Positions 9,101-18,184 of a DNA stretch of 64,000 nucleotides are shown here, piece by piece; within the stretch, counting starts at the first letter, position 1; each line of letters begins with the position of its first letter. The notes beneath the pieces are model-generated. The model saw only the letters and a program-made list of their open reading frames with translations, ran no database searches and was not told the origin of the DNA. Source of the DNA: Pseudomonas sp. DG56-2 (GTDB lineage: Bacteria; Pseudomonadota; Gammaproteobacteria; Pseudomonadales; Pseudomonadaceae); NCBI RefSeq assembly GCF_004803755.1, contig NZ_CP032311.1, positions 4,976,501 through 5,040,500 of the forward strand, in the 5' to 3' direction. Position numbers and translations under genes: made by a program.

Positions 9101-12100
9101 TCAGGCAGCACGGATGCCAAGACGCCGTTCGGCTTCTTCAAGTTGCTGTTGGCGCGGGCTGTGGACTCGGTGATCCCGCGCCAGCCAGACGTAGATCGTC
9201 GGCAGTACAAACAGGGTGAACAGGGTCCCCACCACCATGCCACAGACGATCACCACGCCAAGGCCGAAACGGCTATTGGCTCCCGCCCCACTGGCAAACA
9301 ACAGTGGCACCACACCAAATGTCATCGCCGCCGTGGTCATCAGTACCGGACGCAAGCGAATCTGCGCAGCGCGAACGATTGCTGCCGTTCGATCGAGGTT
9401 TTCACGAACCTGTATCTCGTTGGCAAACTCCACCATTAAAATGCCGTGCTTGCTGATCAGGCCAATCAGGGTAACGAGGCCTATCTGGGTATATATATTG
9501 AGCGTGGCCCAGCCCAGTGCCAGTGGCAGCAAGGCGCCGCAAATGGACAAGGGCACCGTCACCAGAATGATCAGTGGGTCCATCAGGCTTTCATACTGCG
9601 CAGCAAGCACCAGATAGATCACCACCAAGGCGGCAAGAAAAGCCCACATCAAGGCAAAGCCTTCCTGCACGTATTGACGGGATTCCGATTGCCAGTCATG
9701 ACTGAAGCCCGGCGGCAACTCGGCAGCGAGCTGCTGCAAAAAATCCACGGCCTTGCCCATTGAGACACCGGGTGCGGCTATCGCCTGCAGCGTGCTTGCA
9801 TTCTGCTGATCGAACTGCAGCAAGCGGTTTGGCGCCACCGTCATTTCCAGGCGCACCACCACCGACAGCGGCACAAGTCGACCGTCACTGGCACGCACGT
9901 ATTGACGGGCAAGCGCCGCGGGGCTCAATCGCTGATCATGGATGCTTTGCGGAATAACGTCATAGGAACGGCCATAGAGCGCGAAACGATTGATGTACTG
10001 CTCGCCGACCAACACGCCAAGCGACTCGCCGATATCCTCCATGCTGATACCCAGGCTGGCAGCCTTGGCTCGGTCGATGCTGATTTTCACCACCGGATTG
10101 TTGTAGTCCAGGTCGCTGTCGACCATGCTGAACAGGCCACTCTCGCGAGCACGCTGCTTGAGCGTTTCCATAGTCTGATACAGCACGGGGTAATCCTGAG
10201 CGCTGCGCAACACCATTTGCACGGGCAAGCCACCGCTGGAGCCTGGTAGCGAAGCCACCTGGAAAGCGAAAATGCTGCTGCCCTCGACGTCACTCGCCGC
10301 ATGCTGCAGCTCTGCCTGAATCTGCGCCGCCGAGCGCTTGCGCGCTTCCCAGGTCGTCAGGTTGATACCGCCGAAACTGCTGGCCGGTCCATCCGTCCCA
10401 TTGATGATCCAGGTGTCGGTGGTTTCCGGAATCGACTTCATGACTTGATCCAGCTTGCTGGCGAAGCGTTCCACGTATTCAAGGTTGGCATGCTGGGGCG
10501 ACTTGATTGCAGTCAGCACCGCCGCCTGATCTTCCGGTGGCGCCAGCTCGCGCTGCGGCAACTGGTACAACCAGGGCAGGCTCATGCACACCAGCAACGC
10601 CACACCACCGCTGATCCAGCGCCTGGAAAGGGAATGGCCAAGTGCCTGTCCATAAACCGCCGCCAGCCCTCCAAAGAGCTTCTCGGCCAACTTGGCCATT
10701 GGTCCATCCTGCTGACCCGGTTTGAGCAACAGCGAACTCATCACCGGCGACAAGGTGAGCGCCACCACCCCAGAAACGATTACTGCACCCGCCAGAGTCA
10801 GGGCGAATTCGCGAAACAGCGTACCGGTCAGCCCGCCGATCAAGCCGATCGGGGCGTATACCGCCGCCAGAGTCAGGGTCATGGCGACCACCGGACCTGC
10901 GATTTCACGCGCACCGGCCAAGGCAGCGGCAACCGGCGACTGACCCTCCTCGATATGCCGATGAACGTTTTCAACCACGACGATGGCGTCATCCACCACC
11001 AAACCGATGGCTAGCACCATCGCCAGCAAGGTCAGCAAGTTGAGGCTGAAGCCAAACATCAACATCAACCCCGCAGCCCCCAGCATCGACAGCGGAATAG
11101 CCATCACCGGTATCGCCACGCTACGCAGCGAGCCCAGACACAGCCAAATCACCACAACCACAATCAGCATCGCTTCGAGCAGTGTGCGAATTACCTCGTG
11201 GATCGAAGCCTCGATAAAGCGCGCCGTCTCGTAGGCCAGTGCAACAGTTACCCCAGGAGGCAGGGTTTTCTCGATCTGCGGCAGCAGCTCACGAATGCCA
11301 TCGACGATGACCAGGGGGTTGCCCGACGGTGTGGGGAAAAGTCCCAGATGCACTGCCGGCTTGCCATCCATCGTTGCACTGGTCTGGGTTGCGGCAGCAT
11401 TGAGCTCGACGGTGCCCACATCACGCAGGCGCACAAGATCGGTACCGTCGTTGCGGATGATCAAGTCGCGAAATTCTTCGACGCTGGTCATATCGGTATC
11501 GATACTGATGTCGGCAAGTACGTACTGCCCGCGAACCTGCCCCGGCGTGGCCTGGTAGTTATTGTTGCGCACGGCTTGAGCGATATCTGCGGCCGTTACC
11601 CCACGCCCCGCCATGCGCTCGCTGTCCAGCCACAAACGCATGGCCAGGTTCTGCCCGCCAAAGGTCTGCACCTTGGCAACACCCTCGATGCCTGAAAACT
11701 GCGGCTCGACCACGCGTGAGAGGTAATCGCTCAGTTCCGGGGTCGACAATGTATCGCTGGCAAAGCCTACGTAGGCCACCGCTGTCGAGTCGCCCGCGGA
11801 TAGTTCCACGACCGGGTCGTATGCCTTCTCCGGCAACCGGTAGCGCACCTGGTTCACCTTGGCCATGGTTTCGGCCAGGGCTTGGGTCGAGTCCCGATTG
11901 AGGGTCATGCGCAGGGTGATCAGGCTGCGCCCCTGAAGCGACGAAGAAGATAAGTAATCAACGCCCTCCACCGAGGACACGGCCTGAGTGATCGGCTGAG
12001 TGATAAAGCCTTGCATCAACTCGGCGGACGCCCCCGGGTACTGCGTGGTGATGGTGATGGTCGAACTTTCGAGCAGTGGGTACTGACGAACGGGTAGTTT

Positions 12101-12190
12101 GGCCATGGCGAACAGCCCCACCAGCACGATCAGACTGCTGACCACCAACGCCAGCACCGGGCGACGAACGAACAGGTCAGTGAACCTCAC
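9101..12190 (-). CDS. RND efflux pump, inner-membrane permease (HAE1/MexI-like)
   Basis: The 1029-residue pump has the usual plan of 12 transmembrane helices and two large periplasmic loops (after TM1 and TM7). The N-terminus FVRRPVLALVVSSLIVLVG, then YPGASAE and GVDYLSSSS, mark the hydrophobe/amphiphile efflux RND group. The central helix 4 segment GLVVDDAIVVVENVHRHIEEG carries the paired Asp residues of the proton relay. The GTG at 12190 is chosen as start because it gives the canonical [12 protein letters not shown]-terminus and overlaps the adaptor gene by 14 bases, implying translational coupling. The SoxR box upstream of the operon suggests redox-active compounds such as phenazines as inducers; the substrate is inferred only. 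Confidence 0.94.
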   Translation of the reverse strand: MRFTDLFVRRPVLALVVSSLIVLVGLFAMAKLPVRQYPLLESSTITITTQYPGASAELMQGFITQPITQAVSSVEGVDYLSSSSLQGRSLITLRMTLNRDSTQALAETMAKVNQVRYRLPEKAYDPVVELSAGDSTAVAYVGFASDTLSTPELSDYLSRVVEPQFSGIEGVAKVQTFGGQNLAMRLWLDSERMAGRGVTAADIAQAVRNNNYQATPGQVRGQYVLADISIDTDMTSVEEFRDLIIRNDGTDLVRLRDVGTVELNAAATQTSATMDGKPAVHLGLFPTPSGNPLVIVDGIRELLPQIEKTLPPGVTVALAYETARFIEASIHEVIRTLLEAMLIVVVVIWLCLGSLRSVAIPVMAIPLSMLGAAGLMLMFGFSLNLLTLLAMVLAIGLVVDDAIVVVENVHRHIEEGQSPVAAALAGAREIAGPVVAMTLTLAAVYAPIGLIGGLTGTLFREFALTLAGAVIVSGVVALTLSPVMSSLLLKPGQQDGPMAKLAEKLFGGLAAVYGQALGHSLSRRWISGGVALLVCMSLPWLYQLPQRELAPPEDQAAVLTAIKSPQHANLEYVERFASKLDQVMKSIPETTDTWIINGTDGPASSFGGINLTTWEARKRSAAQIQAELQHAASDVEGSSIFAFQVASLPGSSGGLPVQMVLRSAQDYPVLYQTMETLKQRARESGLFSMVDSDLDYNNPVVKISIDRAKAASLGISMEDIGESLGVLVGEQYINRFALYGRSYDVIPQSIHDQRLSPAALARQYVRASDGRLVPLSVVVRLEMTVAPNRLLQFDQQNASTLQAIAAPGVSMGKAVDFLQQLAAELPPGFSHDWQSESRQYVQEGFALMWAFLAALVVIYLVLAAQYESLMDPLIILVTVPLSICGALLPLALGWATLNIYTQIGLVTLIGLISKHGILMVEFANEIQVRENLDRTAAIVRAAQIRLRPVLMTTAAMTFGVVPLLFASGAGANSRFGLGVVIVCGMVVGTLFTLFVLPTIYVWLARDHRVHSPRQQQLEEAERRLGIRAA

Positions 12191-13283
12191 GACGGTGCTC
12201 CCCGACGGCGCGTTGCAGAGTGTCCTCGGCCACCGTTTCAACGTGCATGCCATCACTGAGTTTGAGCTGACCGGAAACGACCACCCGATCACCTTCCTTC
12301 AATCCCGAACTGACCTCTATCTGTCCCTGCCAGCGCTCCCCCGTGGTGACCCCGGTGCGACTGACGACAATGCCGCGCTCATCATCCTGGGTAGCGATGA
12401 ATACCGTTTGCCCGTAAGCGGTGTAGGTTATCGCCGTCTCAGGCACGGCAAGCACCGAAGACGGTCGCAGCGCATTGAGACGGACACTTGCATACATGCC
12501 GGGCTGCAACTGCCCATCCGGATTGGCCAGGGTTGCCTGCACCTGCACCTGGCGTGCCTGGCTGATCATCGGATCGACCGCCGTCACCTCGGCGGACAAC
12601 TGCCGCTGTGCAAACGCATTGACCGCAAGTGCCAACGGTTGTCCGACGCGCAGCACTGGCGCATCTTGCTCATCCAGCGAGAAATTGACGTGCAGATAAC
12701 GTGCGTCCACCAAGCTGACAACGGCTTCGCCAGCATTCAAATGCTGCCCCAGGTGAACTCGACGAATTCCGACCGTTCCAGCAAAAGGTGCACGGATCGC
12801 CTTTTGCGCAATCAACGCTTCGATCTGAAGCAGCTCTCCCTTGGCCACCTCCACAGCGGTCGACGCGCTCTCAAACTGCTCCTGCGTAGCAACATTTTCT
12901 GCTCGCAGCTTGCGTGTACGTTGCAACAACGTCTCGCTGTTATGCAATTTGGCTCGCAATTGCACACGCTGGGCCTGCTCCGGCGCGTCGTTGAGCTGGA
13001 CCAGCAACTGCCCAGCCTTGATCACTTGCCCGGATTCGAAGGCAATGCGAGTGATACGACCCGCCGCCTCCGCCGCCACCAGAACCTGGCTGGCGGCTTC
13101 CAACTCTCCTGCGGCAAGGGACTGGCGTGGAATATCCAGGCGCACGACCTTGGCCAGTGCCACCTTGGTTGCCGGCCACGCAGCAAGTTCCTGCTCTGCC
13201 GAACGGTTGCCAGTAAATGCATACACACTGGCCAGTCCGCCGACCACTGCGGCACCCACAGCCAAATACATCCTTTTGCCCAT
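12177..13283 (-). CDS. RND efflux periplasmic adaptor (membrane fusion protein)
   Basis: The 368-residue adaptor links the inner-membrane pump to the outer-membrane channel. It starts with a single membrane/signal segment (about residues 5–23), then a lipoyl half-motif ([26 protein letters not shown]), a coiled-coil hairpin (about 100–150), the second lipoyl half ([20 protein letters not shown]), and beta-barrel and membrane-proximal domains. It resembles MexH-type adaptors. It is the first gene of the operon and lies directly behind the SoxR promoter, divergent from soxR. Confidence 0.93.
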   Translation of the reverse strand: MGKRMYLAVGAAVVGGLASVYAFTGNRSAEQELAAWPATKVALAKVVRLDIPRQSLAAGELEAASQVLVAAEAAGRITRIAFESGQVIKAGQLLVQLNDAPEQAQRVQLRAKLHNSETLLQRTRKLRAENVATQEQFESASTAVEVAKGELLQIEALIAQKAIRAPFAGTVGIRRVHLGQHLNAGEAVVSLVDARYLHVNFSLDEQDAPVLRVGQPLALAVNAFAQRQLSAEVTAVDPMISQARQVQVQATLANPDGQLQPGMYASVRLNALRPSSVLAVPETAITYTAYGQTVFIATQDDERGIVVSRTGVTTGERWQGQIEVSSGLKEGDRVVVSGQLKLSDGMHVETVAEDTLQRAVGEHRREVH

Positions 13284-13341
13284 GCCTTGCTCCGATCCTC
13301 AGGGGTGTGCTCACTGCCAGTTGCAGGAAAGATCGGAGCGG

Positions 13342-13372
13342 ACTATAAAACCTCAACTTAACTTGAGGTCAA
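13342..13372 (-). promoter_or_regulatory. SoxR-controlled promoter (sox box in a 19-bp spacer)
   Basis: On the minus strand, a −35 TTGACC (13372–13367) and a −10 TATAGT (13347–13342) are separated by 19 bp, the over-long spacer typical of MerR-family activators. Inside it lies an 18-bp near-perfect palindrome at 13351–13368, plus-strand CCTCAACTTAACTTGAGG. It differs by one base from the known SoxR site CCTCAAGTTAACTTGAGG. It drives the efflux operon leftward and abuts the soxR start codon, so SoxR probably also controls itself. Confidence 0.93.
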
Positions 13373-13377
13373 CAACT

Positions 13378-13854
13378 GTGGCGGGGAAAGAAAGAACGGA
13401 TAGCTCGCGGTCACTCACCATCGGTGAAGTGGCCAGACGCAGCGGTGTGGCTGTTTCCACCCTGCACTTCTATGAGTCCAAAGGTTTGATCGCCAGTACG
13501 CGAAGCGCCGGCAATCAACGGCGCTTCCCAGCCTTGGTGCTACGCACCATCGCCATTATCAAAGTGGCGCAACGCACCGGTATTCCACTGGAGGAGATCA
13601 AAAACGCCATCGGTAAGTACCCACCCAACAGCAAAGTGACGGCGGCTCAATGGGGGGAAATGTCATCAGCCTGGCGAGAAGACTTGAACGCCCGCATCCG
13701 CACCCTGGAAGCGTTGCGCGACAGCCTGGACAATTGTATCGGCTGCGGCTGCCTGTCCCTGGATGACTGCCCGCTGCGCAACCCTGATGACGCCTTGGGC
13801 AAAGAAGGCCCAGGGCCGAGAGTCCTGGAAGGCGAAGGTATACGGCGTTGTTGA
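13378..13854 (+). CDS. soxR: Redox-sensitive transcriptional activator SoxR
   Basis: The 158-residue MerR-family protein has an N-terminal winged helix-turn-helix ([25 protein letters not shown], about residues 13–37), a dimerisation helix, and the [2Fe-2S]-binding cysteines C120, C123, C125 and C131 in [14 protein letters not shown]. This CX2CXCX5C pattern is diagnostic for SoxR. Oxidation of the cluster by redox-cycling compounds switches the bound promoter on. The start is GTG at 13378, just beyond the sox box. In pseudomonads SoxR typically controls a small set including an RND pump, and the divergent operon here matches that. Confidence 0.96.
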   Translation: MAGKERTDSSRSLTIGEVARRSGVAVSTLHFYESKGLIASTRSAGNQRRFPALVLRTIAIIKVAQRTGIPLEEIKNAIGKYPPNSKVTAAQWGEMSSAWREDLNARIRTLEALRDSLDNCIGCGCLSLDDCPLRNPDDALGKEGPGPRVLEGEGIRRC

Positions 13855-13877
13855 GCTGCGGATTTAAGGCCTGTCTC

Positions 13878-13920
13878 GGTGGCGTGCAAGACGAGGCTTG
13901 TTTGCCTCATCAGCGCCACC
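13878..13920 (+). terminator. Possible terminator or hairpin after soxR
   Basis: GGTGGCG (13878–13884) pairs with CGCCACC (13914–13920), and an inner GAGGC/GCCTC pair extends the structure. No clear U-tract follows, so termination is only a possibility. Confidence 0.4.
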
Positions 13921-13985
13921 CGCGCACCGGCGACTCACTACCGCAGAGTGAAAAAAGAGGACCAGCGGGGCTAGGCACATTTTAA

Positions 13986-13998
13986 GTTGTACGATAAC
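13986..13998. promoter_or_regulatory. Putative operator of the sugar-acid regulator, site 1 (kdgD)
   Basis: GTTGTACGATAAC lies 60 bases upstream of kdgD. The same 13-base pattern GTYRTACGATNNC occurs upstream of the dioxovalerate dehydrogenase (18135) and of the GntR/FadR-type regulator itself (20635). The shared motif at three promoters of one pathway suggests a regulator binding site; this is inferred from the repetition. Confidence 0.65.
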
Positions 13999-14057
13999 GT
14001 ATCTCTACTCGAGTACCACTGCGTTTCCCAATGTGTCCTACAGGGTGTTCTACAACA

Positions 14058-14969
14058 ATGAATCCACAAGAACTGAAATCCATCCTCTCCAGCGGCCTGT
14101 TGTCTTTCCCGGTCACCGACTTCAATGCCCAGGGCGACTTCAACCGCTCGGGCTACATCAAGCGCCTGGAATGGCTGGCCCCATACGGCGCCAGCGCCCT
14201 GTTTGCAGCCGGTGGTACCGGCGAATTCTTCTCCCTGGCTGCCAGTGAATATTCGCAAATCATCAAAACTGCGGTCGACACCTGCGCCACCAGCGTGCCG
14301 ATTCTGGCCGGTGTCGGCGGATCGACCCGTCAAGCCATCGAGTACGCGCAAGAAGCGCAGCGCCTGGGCGCCAAAGGCCTGCTGCTGCTGCCGCACTACC
14401 TCACCGAAGCCAGTCAGGACGGCGTTGCCGCCCACGTTGAAGCGGTGTGCCGCTCGGTGGATATCGGTGTGGTGGTTTACAATCGCAACGTCTGCCGCCT
14501 GAATGCCACGCAACTGGAGCAACTGGCTGAACGCTGCCCGAACCTGATTGGCTACAAGGATGGCCTGGGTGACATCGAGTTGATGGTGTCGATTCGTCGC
14601 CGCCTCGGTGATCGTTTCACCTACCTCGGCGGTTTGCCGACTGCCGAGGTCTACGCCGCGGCTTACAAGGCCCTGGGCGTGCCTGTGTACTCCTCGGCAG
14701 TGTTCAACTTCATTCCGAAAACCGCGATGGATTTCTATCACGCCGTCGCCCGGGACGATCACGCTACCGTGGCCAGGATCATCGACGAGTTCTTCCTGCC
14801 CTACCTGGACATCCGTAATCGCAAGGCCGGTTACGCCGTGAGCATCGTCAAGGCCGGGGCCAGGATCGCTGGCTACGATGCCGGCCCGGTACGTACGCCA
14901 CTGACCGAACTGACAACCCAGGAGTACGAGATGCTGGCCGCGCTGATCGACAAGCAGGGTGCGCAATAA
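14058..14969 (+). CDS. kdgD: 5-dehydro-4-deoxyglucarate dehydratase
   Basis: The 303-residue protein belongs to the DapA/N-acetylneuraminate lyase aldolase superfamily. It converts 5-keto-4-deoxyglucarate to 2,5-dioxovalerate (alpha-ketoglutarate semialdehyde) with loss of water and CO2. Visible residues are the substrate-carboxylate loop GGTGEFFSL (52–60), the catalytic Tyr141 in VVVYNRN and the Schiff-base Lys167 in IGYKDG. GEFFSL is typical of KdgD rather than of DapA. The ATG at 14058 gives the canonical N-terminus MNPQELK. The genes beside it supply the importer, the upstream dehydratase and the downstream dehydrogenase, which fixes the assignment. Confidence 0.94.
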   Translation: MNPQELKSILSSGLLSFPVTDFNAQGDFNRSGYIKRLEWLAPYGASALFAAGGTGEFFSLAASEYSQIIKTAVDTCATSVPILAGVGGSTRQAIEYAQEAQRLGAKGLLLLPHYLTEASQDGVAAHVEAVCRSVDIGVVVYNRNVCRLNATQLEQLAERCPNLIGYKDGLGDIELMVSIRRRLGDRFTYLGGLPTAEVYAAAYKALGVPVYSSAVFNFIPKTAMDFYHAVARDDHATVARIIDEFFLPYLDIRNRKAGYAVSIVKAGARIAGYDAGPVRTPLTELTTQEYEMLAALIDKQGAQ

Positions 14970-15076
14970 CGGCTGACGCACCCTGGCGGCCAAGGGTCGC
15001 CGGAGCCGAAGCCTGAGCGCTTCGGCTCCACACAACCAGAACCCCGCACAAAAATAATTAGTGGGAGTACATCTGC

Positions 15077-16453
15077 ATGCAAGCGACTAAAAAGACGCAT
15101 GTACGCTATCTGATCCTGTTCATGCTGTTCATCGTGACCACGATCAACTACGCCGACCGAGCCACCATTTCCATTGCTGGCTCCAGCTTGCAGAAGGATC
15201 TGGGTATCGATGCGGTCACCCTTGGCTACATCTTCTCGGCTTTCGGTTGGGCGTATGTGCTGGGACAGATTCCCGGTGGCTGGCTGCTTGACCGCTTTGG
15301 TTCAAAGAAGGTCTACGCTCTGAGCATCTTCACCTGGTCTGCGTTTACCGTACTGCAAGGCTTTGTCGGCTATCTGCCGGTGGCCAATGCGATCATTGCT
15401 CTGTTCATGCTGCGCTTTCTGGTCGGTTTCGCCGAGGCGCCGTCGTTCCCTGGCAACGCCCGAATCGTCGCGGCCTGGTTTCCGACAGCCGAACGCGGCA
15501 CGGCTTCTGCAATCTTCAATTCAGCGCAATATTTCGCCACCGTACTGTTCGCCCCGTTGATGGGCTGGATCGTTCACTCCTGGGGTTGGGAGCACGTATT
15601 CATCGTGATGGGGGTGCTGGGCATTCTGTTCTCCGTCGCCTGGCTCAAACTGATCTACAACCCCAAGGAACACCCGATGGTCAGTACTGCCGAGCTTGAG
15701 TACATCGAGCAGAACGGCGGCCTGGTGGACATGGACAAACCCAAGCAGGCTGGCAAGAGCGGACCGAAATGGGACTACATCAAACAGTTGCTCAGTAGCC
15801 GCATGATGCTCGGTATTTACCTGGGACAGTACTGCATCAACGCAATCACCTATTTCTTCCTCACCTGGTTTCCGGTGTACCTGGTGCAGGAGCGAGGCAT
15901 GTCGATCCTCAAGGCCGGCTTCATTGCCTCCTTACCAGCGATCTGCGGCTTCGTCGGCGGAGTGCTGGGCGGGATAATTTCCGACCACCTGCTGCGCCGT
16001 GGCCACTCGTTGACCTTCTCACGCAAGACACCGATCGTTATCGGCCTGCTGCTCTCGACGTCGATGATCATCTGTAACTATGTCGATGCCGAATGGATGG
16101 TGGTCGCCATTATGGCCCTGGCGTTCTTCGGCAAAGGCCTCGGTGCGCTCGGCTGGGCAGTGGTATCCGACACCTCGCCAAAACAGATCGCCGGCTTGTC
16201 GGGGGGTATGTTCAACACCTTCGGCAACATCGCCTCGATTACCACGCCGATCATCATTGGTTACATCATCAGCGCCACCGGGTCGTTCAAGTGGGCACTG
16301 GTATACGTCGGCGCCAACGCCCTGGTAGCCGTGTTCAGCTACCTCGTGATAGTCGGTCCTATCAAGCGCATCGAACTGCGCGAAGATGCCAGCAAGAACG
16401 GTAATGCCCAGGCGCAACCAGCCAGCGGTACCCTGGCTGAATCCCGTCATTGA
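15077..16453 (+). CDS. MFS transporter for glucarate/galactarate (GudP/GarP type)
   Basis: The 458-residue permease has 12 membrane helices and a central loop (about residues 200–240). The N-terminal pattern RYLILFMLFIVTTINYADRATISIAGSS and then GWAYVLGQIPGGWLLDRFGSK is typical of the anion:cation symporter family that imports hexarates by proton symport. It sits between kdgD and garD on the same strand, so its likely substrate is D-glucarate or galactarate. Which of the two is preferred cannot be told from the sequence. Confidence 0.9.
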   Translation: MQATKKTHVRYLILFMLFIVTTINYADRATISIAGSSLQKDLGIDAVTLGYIFSAFGWAYVLGQIPGGWLLDRFGSKKVYALSIFTWSAFTVLQGFVGYLPVANAIIALFMLRFLVGFAEAPSFPGNARIVAAWFPTAERGTASAIFNSAQYFATVLFAPLMGWIVHSWGWEHVFIVMGVLGILFSVAWLKLIYNPKEHPMVSTAELEYIEQNGGLVDMDKPKQAGKSGPKWDYIKQLLSSRMMLGIYLGQYCINAITYFFLTWFPVYLVQERGMSILKAGFIASLPAICGFVGGVLGGIISDHLLRRGHSLTFSRKTPIVIGLLLSTSMIICNYVDAEWMVVAIMALAFFGKGLGALGWAVVSDTSPKQIAGLSGGMFNTFGNIASITTPIIIGYIISATGSFKWALVYVGANALVAVFSYLVIVGPIKRIELREDASKNGNAQAQPASGTLAESRH

Positions 16454-16522
16454 GTAAAACGCCTGCGACCGCGGTTGCAGGCCTGCTGATCAGCCTGAAT
16501 AAAGTACAAGAAGGGCCAACCC

Positions 16523-18076
16523 ATGCACATGATCGAACACGCTGACTCACCACGCTACGTACGCCTGCATGAACAGGACAACGTTGTTGTCGTGGTGAAT
16601 GATCAGGGGGTCGCTGAAGGCAGCCGCTTTGCCGATGGCCTGACGGTGGTCGAAGGGATTCCGCAAAGCCACAAGGTGGCACTGGTAAACATCGCCAAGG
16701 GCGAACCGGTGGTGCGCTATGGCCAGGTAATCGGCTACGCGCTGCAAGACCTGGTTCAAGGTAGCTGGGTGAAGGAAACCCAGCTGGCCATGCCATCGGC
16801 TCCAGCACTCGACAGTCTGCCGATGTCTGACGCGGTCCCCGCTGCACTGCCGCCATTGGAAGGCTACACCTTTGAAGGTTACCGCAACGCCGACGGAACC
16901 GTCGGTACCCGCAACATCCTCGGTATTACCACGACAGTGCAGTGTGTGACCGGGGTACTGGATCATGCAGTCAACCGCATTCGCAACGAGTTGCTGCCCC
17001 GCTACCCCAATGTCGATGACGTGGTCGCCTTGACCCATAGCTACGGTTGCGGTGTGGCGATCAACGCCCGCGATGCCTACATTCCGATTCGCACCGTGCG
17101 CAACCTGGCCCGCAATCCCAACCTGGGCGGCGAAGCACTGGTCATCAGCCTGGGCTGCGAGAAGCTGCAAGCCGGGCAAGTGATGCACGAGGATGATGCT
17201 AGCGTCGACCTCAGCGAACCTTGGCTGTACCGCCTGCAGGACGCCAGTCATGGCTTCGGCGAAATGATCGAGCAGATCATGGCGCTGGCTGAAACTCGCT
17301 TGAAAAAACTCGACCAGCGCCGCCGCGAAACAGTCCCGGCTTCGGCGCTTATCCTCGGCATGCAGTGTGGCGGCAGCGATGCATTTTCCGGCATCACTGC
17401 CAACCCTGCACTGGGCTACGCCTCGGATCTATTGGTTCGCGCGGGCGCGACGGTGATGTTCTCGGAAGTCACCGAAGTACGCGACGCCATCTACATGCTC
17501 ACCTCTCGGGCGCAAACGCCGGAAGTCGCGCAGGCGCTGGTACGCGAGATGGATTGGTACGATCAGTACCTGCAACGCGGCGAGGCCGATCGTAGCGCCA
17601 ACACCACGCCAGGCAACAAGAAAGGCGGTTTGTCGAATATTGTCGAGAAGTCCCTGGGCTCGATCGTCAAATCCGGCAGCAGCGCCATCAACGGTGTGCT
17701 TGGCCCTGGCGAGCGTGTTACCGGCAAGGGCCTGGTATTCTGCGCCACCCCGGCCAGCGATTTTGTCTGCGGTACGCTGCAACTGGCGGCCGGGATGAAC
17801 CTGCATGTGTTCACCACCGGGCGCGGCACACCTTACGGGCTGGCCATGGCACCGGTGGTCAAGGTCTCGACCCGTACCGAGCTTGCCGAGCGCTGGCCTG
17901 ACCTGATCGACATCGATGCCGGGCGCATCGCAACCGGGCGCGCCAGCATCGAAGAGCTGGGCTGGGAGTTGTTCCACTACTACCTTGATGTAGCCAGCGG
18001 CCGCCAACAAACCTGGGCCGAACGCTACAAGCTGCATAACGACATAACCCTGTTCAATCCTGCACCCATCACCTGA
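16523..18076 (+). CDS. garD: Galactarate dehydratase
   Basis: The 517-residue enzyme of the UxaA/GarD family dehydrates meso-galactarate to 5-keto-4-deoxyglucarate, the substrate of KdgD. An N-terminal SAF domain (about residues 10–85) is followed by the catalytic region beginning [19 protein letters not shown]. Family stretches include [29 protein letters not shown] and, near the C-terminus, [26 protein letters not shown]. The ATG at 16523 has a GAAGGGCC ribosome site. No glucarate dehydratase (GudD) is present in the window, so galactarate use is directly supported and glucarate use depends on a gene elsewhere. Confidence 0.94.
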   Translation: MHMIEHADSPRYVRLHEQDNVVVVVNDQGVAEGSRFADGLTVVEGIPQSHKVALVNIAKGEPVVRYGQVIGYALQDLVQGSWVKETQLAMPSAPALDSLPMSDAVPAALPPLEGYTFEGYRNADGTVGTRNILGITTTVQCVTGVLDHAVNRIRNELLPRYPNVDDVVALTHSYGCGVAINARDAYIPIRTVRNLARNPNLGGEALVISLGCEKLQAGQVMHEDDASVDLSEPWLYRLQDASHGFGEMIEQIMALAETRLKKLDQRRRETVPASALILGMQCGGSDAFSGITANPALGYASDLLVRAGATVMFSEVTEVRDAIYMLTSRAQTPEVAQALVREMDWYDQYLQRGEADRSANTTPGNKKGGLSNIVEKSLGSIVKSGSSAINGVLGPGERVTGKGLVFCATPASDFVCGTLQLAAGMNLHVFTTGRGTPYGLAMAPVVKVSTRTELAERWPDLIDIDAGRIATGRASIEELGWELFHYYLDVASGRQQTWAERYKLHNDITLFNPAPIT

Positions 18077-18134
18077 CAGCAAATTAGCCACAAGGCGCTG
18101 TACACAGCCTTGCGCACCGCTTGAGTCTCGTAGA

Positions 18135-18147
18135 GTCATACGATGTC
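18135..18147. promoter_or_regulatory. Putative operator of the sugar-acid regulator, site 2
   Basis: GTCATACGATGTC lies 37 bases upstream of the dehydrogenase start and matches the pattern GTYRTACGATNNC shared with sites at 13986 and 20635. It suggests that the dehydrogenase has its own regulated promoter in addition to read-through from garD. Confidence 0.6.
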
Positions 18148-18184
18148 GGTTATCCAACCTTACTTACAGAGCCAGGAGATTTCC

